From Hydrogenophaga borbori (lineage in GTDB: Bacteria; Pseudomonadota; Gammaproteobacteria; Burkholderiales; Burkholderiaceae_C), in contig NZ_QVLS01000006.1 of NCBI RefSeq assembly GCF_003417535.1, positions 248,001-312,000 on the forward strand: 64,000 nucleotides of DNA. The letters run 5' to 3'. Position 1 is the first letter of the stretch; every line of letters begins with the position of its first letter. The notes beneath the pieces were generated by a model that saw only the letters and a list, made by a program, of their open reading frames with translations, was not told where the DNA came from and made no database searches. Shown here piece by piece: positions 58,757-64,000 of the stretch. The position numbers and the translations under genes were made by a program.

Positions 58757-60192
58757 GCATCGACCGCTACGAAGAACACGACGGCCTGGGCCTGGCCGCG
58801 CTGGTGCGCCGGGGCGAGGTGGCGCCCCAGGAGCTGCTGGACGCCGCGCTCGCGCGCATTCAGCGCCACAACCCGCGGCTCAACGCCGTGGTCACGCCGC
58901 TGTACGACGCGGCGCGCGCCGAGGTCGCGCGCGGCCTGCCGCCCGGTCCCTTCCAGGGCGTGCCCTTCCTGGTGAAGGAGCTGGTGGCCTCGGTGGCCGG
59001 GGCCGCCACCACCGCGTCCTCGCGCCTGTTCGCGCGGCAGATGCCGGCGGCCGACAGCGAGATCGTGGCCCGCATGCGCCGCGCGGGGCTGGTGATCGTG
59101 GGCAAGACCAACTCGCCGGAGTTCGGCCTGTCGCCGGCCACCGAATCGCTGCTCTACGGCGTCACCCGCAACCCCTGGGACACCGCGCTCACGCCCGGCG
59201 GCTCCAGCGGCGGCGCGGCGGCGGCCGTGGCCTCGGGCATGGTGCCGGCCGCCCACGCCACCGACGGCGGCGGCTCCATCCGCATCCCGGCCTCGTGCTG
59301 CGGCCTGTTCGGCCTCAAGCCCACGCGCGCGCGCATCAGCGCCGGGCCCGAAGGCGGCGAGGGCCTGAGCGGCCTGGCCCACCAGCACGTGGTGAGCCGC
59401 AGCGTGCGCGACAGCGCGGCCCTGCTCGACGCCCTGGCCGGGCCGATGCCGGGCGACCCCTACCAGGCGCCGCCGCCCGAGCGGCCCTACCTCGACGAAG
59501 TGGGCCGCGCGCCCGGGCGCCTGCGCATCGCCTTCGCCCGGACCGCGCCCACCGGCGTGCCCGTGGACCCGGCCTGCGTGGCGGCGGTGGAAGACGCCGC
59601 GCGCCTGTGCGAGCAGCTGGGCCACCACGTGGAAGAGGCCTCGCCCGACTTCGACGCCCCCGCGCTGGAGCGCGGCTTCGAAATGGTGTTCGCCACCAAC
59701 ACCATGGCCAACATCGCGCGCGCCACCGGCGGTGCATTGCCCGACCGCGAACTGGTGGAGCCGCTGACCTACGCGCTGGCCGAGGCCGGGCGCGGCGTGA
59801 GCGCGAGCGAGTACATCCTCAACCTGCACGCGCTGCACCGCCAGGCGCGGCGCATCGCCGGTTTCTTCGAGCGCCACGACATCTGGCTCACGCCCACGCT
59901 GGCGCAGACGCCGCGCCCCCTGGGCTGGTTCGACATCCGCTCCAGCGACGTGCGCGCCTGGATGGACCGGCTGGGCGCCTACCTGCCCTTCACCTACCCC
60001 CTCAACGTCACCGGCCAGCCGGCCGCCTCGGTGCCGCTGCACTGGACGCCCCAGGGGCTGCCGATCGGCTGCCAGTTCGCGGCGCGCTACGGGGAAGAGG
60101 GCCTGCTGCTGCGCCTGTGCGCGCAGCTCGAAGCGGCCCGTCCCTGGTTCCACCGGCGCCCACCGGTGAGCGGGCTGGCGCATGGACACTGA
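58753..60192 (+). CDS. Amidase signature family hydrolase
   Basis: 479 aa from a GTG start. The Ser-cisSer-Lys triad is present: Lys in [11 protein letters not shown] (about residue 75), Ser in [12 protein letters not shown] and Ser in the [11 protein letters not shown] signature. [10 protein letters not shown] is the amidase core, and [32 protein letters not shown] follows as usual. Hydrolyses an unknown amide. Overlaps the flavoprotein gene by 11 bp. Confidence 0.93.
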   Translation: MSIDRYEEHDGLGLAALVRRGEVAPQELLDAALARIQRHNPRLNAVVTPLYDAARAEVARGLPPGPFQGVPFLVKELVASVAGAATTASSRLFARQMPAADSEIVARMRRAGLVIVGKTNSPEFGLSPATESLLYGVTRNPWDTALTPGGSSGGAAAAVASGMVPAAHATDGGGSIRIPASCCGLFGLKPTRARISAGPEGGEGLSGLAHQHVVSRSVRDSAALLDALAGPMPGDPYQAPPPERPYLDEVGRAPGRLRIAFARTAPTGVPVDPACVAAVEDAARLCEQLGHHVEEASPDFDAPALERGFEMVFATNTMANIARATGGALPDRELVEPLTYALAEAGRGVSASEYILNLHALHRQARRIAGFFERHDIWLTPTLAQTPRPLGWFDIRSSDVRAWMDRLGAYLPFTYPLNVTGQPAASVPLHWTPQGLPIGCQFAARYGEEGLLLRLCAQLEAARPWFHRRPPVSGLAHGH

Positions 60193-61861
60193 CGAGGTCG
60201 ACCTGCTGGTCATCGGCGGCGGCGTGGCGGGGCTGACGGCCGCGCTGGTGGCGGCCATCGAAGGCCTGAGCGTGATGGTGTGCGAGAAGACCGGCCAGCT
60301 GGGTGGCACGGCGGCCAGTTCGGCCGGCACGGTGTGGGTGCCGGGCAGCAGCCAAAGCCAGCGCGCCGGCCTGGCCGACCCGCTGGAGGGCGCGCGCCGC
60401 TACCTGGCGGCCGAGATCGACACCGACAGCGGGGCCGAGCTGCGCGAGGCCTTCCTCGCCACCGGCCCGCGCGTGCTGGACTACCTGGAGCGGCATTCCG
60501 ACGTGGTGTTCGCGCCCGCCGCGCGCCACCCCGACTACCACGACCGGCATGCCGGCGCGGCCATCGGCGGGCGGGCCCTGGTGGCGCGCCCCTTCGACGG
60601 GCGCCTGCTGGGCGCCGACTTCGCGCGGTTGCGCCCGCCCATGCGCCACATGATGGTGCTGGGCGGCCTGTCGGTCAGCAAGGACGACGTCGCGCCGCTG
60701 CTGCGCCCGTTCGCCTCCTGGCGCGCGCTGCGCCATGTGCTGGCCCTGCTGGCCCGGCACGCGCGCGACCGCCTGAGCCACCCGCGCGGCACGCGGCTGG
60801 TGATGGGCAACGCGCTCATCGCGCGCCTGCTGCACAGCCTGCGCCAGCGCGGCGTCGACCCGCTCACCGGCGTGGACGTGCGCGCGCTGCACCAGGAAGG
60901 CGGCGCCGTCACCGGCGCCACGCTGACGCACGGCGGCCGCGAGCGCCGCGTGCGCGCGCGCCTTGGCGTGGTGCTGGCCTGCGGCGGCTTCGGGCACGCG
61001 CCCGACTGGCGCCAGCGCCTGCTGCCCCAGCCCGCGCACACGCATTCGCTGATGGCCGAGGGCAACACCGGCGACGGCTTGCGGCTGGCTCAGGCCGTGG
61101 GCGCCGCGGTCGACGAGGCCGGGCACCGCGCACCGGCCTTCTGGGCGCCGGTGTCGGTGCGGCAGGGCGCGGACGGCGCGCCGCAGCGCTTCCCGCACTT
61201 CGCGCTGGACCGCGCCAAGCCGGGCCTGATCGCCGTCGACGCGCGCGGCCGGCGCTTCGTCAACGAGGGCGACTCGTACCACGACTTCGTGCTGGCCATG
61301 CAAGGCGCGTCGGCCGTGCCCGCGCACCTGATCTGCGACGCCCGCTTCCTGCGCCGCTACGGCCTGGGCCTGGTGCGCCCCGGTGCCTGGCGCCTGGGGC
61401 CGTTCGTGCGCGACGGCTACCTGCGCCGCGCGCCGACCCTGGCCGCGCTGGCGGCGCAGCTGGGCGTGGACGCCGAGGGCCTGCAGGCCACGGTGGCGCG
61501 CCACAACCGCTTCGCGGCCACGGGGGTCGACGGGGATTTCGGCAAAGGCACGAGCGAGCTCAACCGCTTCAACGGGGACCCGGACCACGGCCCCAACCCC
61601 TGCCTGGGCCCGATCGCCACCGCGCCGTTCTACGCGGTGAGCGTGTGGCCGGGCGACGCCGGCATGAGCGTGGGCCTGAGCACCGACGCCGACGCCCGGG
61701 TGCTGCGGCCCGATGGCCAGGCGATCAATGGCCTGTACGCCTGCGGCGCCGACATGGGCTCCATCATGCGCGGGCGCTACCCCGGGCCGGGCGTCACCCT
61801 GGGCCCGGCGCTGGTGTTCGCCTGGCGCGCCGTGAGGCACGCGGCGGCGGCGCCGGCCTGA
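60182..61861 (+). CDS. FAD-dependent oxidoreductase (fumarate reductase/KstD family)
   Basis: 559 aa. N-terminal dinucleotide-binding motif LLVIGGGVAGLTAALVAAIEG (about 9-29), GGTAASSAGTVWVP, a mid-protein FAD motif (GVVLACGGFG), and C-terminal LYACGADMGSIMRGRYPGPGVTLGPALVFAWRA. Resembles FAD_binding_2 family enzymes such as 3-ketosteroid dehydrogenases and fumarate reductases. Last gene of the train. Confidence 0.92.
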   Translation: MDTDEVDLLVIGGGVAGLTAALVAAIEGLSVMVCEKTGQLGGTAASSAGTVWVPGSSQSQRAGLADPLEGARRYLAAEIDTDSGAELREAFLATGPRVLDYLERHSDVVFAPAARHPDYHDRHAGAAIGGRALVARPFDGRLLGADFARLRPPMRHMMVLGGLSVSKDDVAPLLRPFASWRALRHVLALLARHARDRLSHPRGTRLVMGNALIARLLHSLRQRGVDPLTGVDVRALHQEGGAVTGATLTHGGRERRVRARLGVVLACGGFGHAPDWRQRLLPQPAHTHSLMAEGNTGDGLRLAQAVGAAVDEAGHRAPAFWAPVSVRQGADGAPQRFPHFALDRAKPGLIAVDARGRRFVNEGDSYHDFVLAMQGASAVPAHLICDARFLRRYGLGLVRPGAWRLGPFVRDGYLRRAPTLAALAAQLGVDAEGLQATVARHNRFAATGVDGDFGKGTSELNRFNGDPDHGPNPCLGPIATAPFYAVSVWPGDAGMSVGLSTDADARVLRPDGQAINGLYACGADMGSIMRGRYPGPGVTLGPALVFAWRAVRHAAAAPA

Positions 61862-61888
61862 ACCGGCGCGCTGGCGCGGGCTCAGGCC
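61855..61888. terminator. Imperfect hairpin holding both convergent stops (flavoprotein/GntR)
   Basis: GGCCTGA (61855-61861) and TCAGGCC (61882-61888) are inverted repeats that contain the two stop codons, and the inner bases pair further with a few mismatches. Candidate bidirectional terminator; no U-tract. Confidence 0.4.
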
Positions 61889-62625
61889 GCGCGGGCGGCG
61901 GCCAGCGACTGGGTGTAGGCGGTGCCCGTCTTGAGCACGTGGCGGAACAGGATCTCGCCGGCGAAGCGCGCGTCGCGCAGCTCCATGGCCGACATCACCA
62001 GCTCGTGCTCCTTCACCGACTCGTCCCAGCGCCCGTCGGTGGTGATGGCGATGAAGCGCGGGCGCCGGGCGCGCGTCATCAGGTCGGCGTGCGTGCGGCT
62101 GAGCTGCGGGTTGTCCGCCATCTCGATGATGGTTTCGTGGATGCGGTGGTTGAGCTCGAAGTAGCGGTCGCGGTCGCCCGCGGCGTGGTGCCGCAGCATC
62201 TCGTCGTGCAGCGCGCGCAGCCGGGCCAGGGCCGGCGCCGAGGCCTGCAGCGTCACCGTCTCCACCGCCAGGCGCTCCAGGGCCGCGATCACCGCGAACA
62301 GGTTGACGATCTCGTCCGTCGAGGGCGTGGTCACGCGCGAGCCCCGATTGGGCAGCAACTCGACCAGGCCCTCGGCCGCCAGCACCTTCAAGGCCTCGCG
62401 GATGGGCGTGCGCGACACGCCCAGGGCCTCGCTGAGCCCCACCTCGTTGATGCGCTCGCCCGAGGCGAGCTCGCCGTGCACGATCAGGTCGCGGATGTGC
62501 CCGCAGACGTCGGCGTGCACGCCGCGCCGGCGCCGCTCCTCCGCGCCGGCCGGCTCTTCCGCGCCCGGCGCGGGGGCGGTCTCTCGCAGGGACCCAGTCA
62601 GAGGCTTGTCCACGGCCTTCCCCAT
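61882..62625 (-). CDS. GntR-family regulator (FadR/FCD type)
   Basis: 247 aa. Winged helix-turn-helix GHIRDLIVHGELASGERINEVGLSEALGVSRTPIREALKVLAAEGLVELLPNRGSRV, then an all-helical FCD domain with metal-site positions (HDEMLRHHAA, ELNHRIHETIIEMADNP). Divergent from the TRAP transporter and convergent with the catabolic train. Likely controls the TRAP genes and perhaps the train; effector usually an organic acid. Confidence 0.94.
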   Translation of the reverse strand: MGKAVDKPLTGSLRETAPAPGAEEPAGAEERRRRGVHADVCGHIRDLIVHGELASGERINEVGLSEALGVSRTPIREALKVLAAEGLVELLPNRGSRVTTPSTDEIVNLFAVIAALERLAVETVTLQASAPALARLRALHDEMLRHHAAGDRDRYFELNHRIHETIIEMADNPQLSRTHADLMTRARRPRFIAITTDGRWDESVKEHELVMSAMELRDARFAGEILFRHVLKTGTAYTQSLAAARAA

Positions 62626-62727
62626 TTGAATGCAAACCTGGCCAGATCGGCCAAAAGTGAATTATCTTGGTGCGAGGTTAAGGCAAATCGAGCCGGATGA
62701 GCACCAATTGAGTGCGTAAATACCCTG

Positions 62728-62755
62728 TTGACAGGGGCATTGCCGAAAAGATAAT
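62728..62755 (+). promoter_or_regulatory. Near-consensus promoter before the TRAP receptor gene
   Basis: TTGACA (62728-62733), 16-bp spacer, GATAAT (62750-62755), 77 bp before the ATG. Downstream AATGCA (62753-62758) and TGCATT (62772-62777) form an inverted repeat 13 bp apart, and AATGCA occurs again right before the GntR start (62629-62634). Plausible GntR-binding half-sites. Confidence 0.6.
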
Positions 62756-62831
62756 GCACTTGCACGGTTCTTGCATTTTCCAGGTCGTCATCCCCTGTAA
62801 CCCATCCGCTGACCCCAGCGAAGGAATTGCC

Positions 62832-63827
62832 ATGAAGTTTCGCCGATCCCTTGTTCTCTCGGCCGTCGCCGCCCTGACCCTCGTGGGCCTTCACGCCCCC
62901 TCCATGGCCCAGCAGCGGCTGCGCGTGGCGGGCAACTTCCCCGCGGACCACACGGCCACCAAGGTGATGGAGATCTTCAAGAAGGAGGTGGAGGCGCGCA
63001 CCAAGGGTGAACTGCAGGTCGACCTGTTCCCCAACATGCAGCTGGGCGGCGCGGCGGAAAACGTCGACCAGGTGCGCTCCGGCACGGTGTTCGCCATCGT
63101 CACTTCCATCGCCTACTTCACCCGCATCGTGCCGGAGTACGAAGCCGTCAGCCTGCCCTTCCTGTTCAGTTCGCGCGAGGCGGCCTTTCGCGTCATGGAC
63201 GGCCCGGTGGGCAAGCTGTTCGACGAGCGCATGGCGCAAAAAGGCTTCATCAGCCTGGGTTATGGCGAACTGGGCTTTCGTCACGTGACGAACAACGTGC
63301 GGCCCATCACCTCCTCGGCCGACTTCAAGGGCCTGAAGATCCGCCTGCAGCCCAACGAAGTGCACCTGGACACCTTCCGCGCGCTGGGCGCCAACCCGGT
63401 CGCCATGGACGTCAAGGAGGTCTACTCGGCCATGCAGCAGGGCGTGCTGGACGGCCACGAGAACCCCTACAACATCATCGCCAGCCGCCGCTTCAACGAG
63501 GTGCAGAAGCACCTGTCCGACACCGGCCACTTCTACGACTTCATCAACGCGGCCGCCAACAAGCGCCTGTTCGAGCGCCTGAGCAAGCCGCAGCAGGAGG
63601 CGGTCATGGCCTCCATGAAAGAGGCCATGACCTGGCAGCGCGCGGAAGCCGCCCGCGAAGATGAGCGCTGGCGCCAGCAGCTGGTGAAGGCCGGCATGAC
63701 CTTCACGCCGATCACCCCGCAGGGCCGCGCCGACTTCCGCCGCAGCACCGCGGGCGTGGTGGAGTCGCTCAAGAAGCGCATCGATCCCAAGCTGATCGAA
63801 GCGGTCGTCACCGAGGCCACCAAGTGA
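62832..63827 (+). CDS. dctP: TRAP transporter receptor (DctP family), second copy
   Basis: 331 aa periplasmic receptor with a signal peptide to about 24 (APSMAQQ). LRVAGNFPADHTATKVMEIFKKEVEARTKGELQVDLFPNMQLGGAAENVDQVRSG and FKGLKIRLQPNEVHLDTFRALGANPVAMDVKEVYSAMQQGVLDGHENP are DctP signatures with the conserved Arg of carboxylate binders. Canonical DctP form, unlike the diverged receptor at 27776. Coupled to the next gene by GTGA. Confidence 0.96.
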   Translation: MKFRRSLVLSAVAALTLVGLHAPSMAQQRLRVAGNFPADHTATKVMEIFKKEVEARTKGELQVDLFPNMQLGGAAENVDQVRSGTVFAIVTSIAYFTRIVPEYEAVSLPFLFSSREAAFRVMDGPVGKLFDERMAQKGFISLGYGELGFRHVTNNVRPITSSADFKGLKIRLQPNEVHLDTFRALGANPVAMDVKEVYSAMQQGVLDGHENPYNIIASRRFNEVQKHLSDTGHFYDFINAAANKRLFERLSKPQQEAVMASMKEAMTWQRAEAAREDERWRQQLVKAGMTFTPITPQGRADFRRSTAGVVESLKKRIDPKLIEAVVTEATK

Positions 63828-64000
63828 CGCAGGGCGTGAGCGCCGCCGAGGCGGCCCCGCCGCCCGGCGACAACGGATGGCCCCCGATCTGGCCCGCCAT
63901 CCGGCGCTGGGTCGAGGCCCTCGACCGCGTGTCGATGGTGGTGATCGTGCTGGCCATGGCCGCCATGACGCTGATGGTGTCCCTGCAGGTGTTCTGGCGC
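63824..64000 (+). CDS. dctQ: TRAP transporter small membrane subunit (DctQ), partial
   Basis: GTG start overlapping the dctP stop. The 59 visible residues have a short cytoplasmic N-terminus (ending WVEALDRVSM) and a first helix VVIVLAMAAMTLMVSLQVFWR, where QVFxR is the DctQ pattern. Continues beyond the window. Confidence 0.85.
   Translation, partial: MTQGVSAAEAAPPPGDNGWPPIWPAIRRWVEALDRVSMVVIVLAMAAMTLMVSLQVFWR

Overview
This 64 kb window is a chromosomal segment of a high-GC betaproteobacterium, most likely a Comamonadaceae member (Hydrogenophaga/Acidovorax-like). The inference rests on the strong GC bias at third codon positions, one Bug-type and two TRAP-type solute receptors, tightly overlapping ATGA/GTGA gene junctions, and many small catabolic clusters each next to its own IclR, LysR, RpiR, TetR or GntR regulator. 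No tRNA, rRNA, CRISPR array or intact insertion sequence was seen.

Layout. (1) 1-13784, all minus strand: two paralogous multi-subunit Mrp/Mnh/Pha cation:proton antiporter clusters. The upstream one (mnhA,B,C,D,E,F,G, 13784-7364) has separate A and B subunits, a short E, and a G subunit that carries a universal-stress-like tail. A histidine kinase and a sigma54-type response regulator follow (7338-4541). Then comes a second antiporter cluster with a fused A-B subunit, C and the start of D, which leaves the window. A 237-bp element with 23-bp perfect inverted ends sits between mnhB and mnhC. (2) 13949-17007: molybdate operon modABC plus modE, with a ModE box in front of modA. (3) 17024-22320: HPP-CBS membrane protein and IclR regulator, divergent from a TauD-type dioxygenase, an alpha/beta hydrolase, a Bug receptor and a VOC protein. 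(4) 22374-26301: pncB and a P2-type cation ATPase, convergent. (5) 26511-31796: Rieske oxygenase and a TRAP transporter with a LysR gene between receptor and membrane subunits. (6) 31848-36444: tag, an acyl-CoA synthetase, and a LysR gene divergent from a VOC protein plus a flavin reductase-like protein. (7) 36629-40788: polar amino acid ABC transporter, a C45-type Ntn hydrolase and an RpiR regulator. (8) 40793-48242, mostly minus: GNAT, hsdR, hsdS, hsdM and a half-size HsdS-like gene, divergent from a DUF3892 gene across a promoter region with two matching operators. (9) 48249-49767: a hypothetical, a hemerythrin and a DoxX gene. (10) 49857-64000: a long catabolic train (TetR, epimerase, GNAT, DapA-like, TauT-type ABC transporter, Hyi-like isomerase, enolase-superfamily protein, amidase, flavoprotein), then a GntR regulator divergent from a TRAP transporter that runs off the window.

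Two signals cut across the layout. First, four copies of a 19-22 codon mini-cistron (1149-1214 minus, 32584-32643, 52545-52610, 58688-58756) lie directly before unrelated genes. All share a C-rich hairpin plus Shine-Dalgarno block. Three end by overlapping the next start codon, and two also begin by overlapping the previous stop codon. This is the best candidate for an undescribed element here. Second, nearly every convergent gene pair has an inverted repeat at its stop codons.
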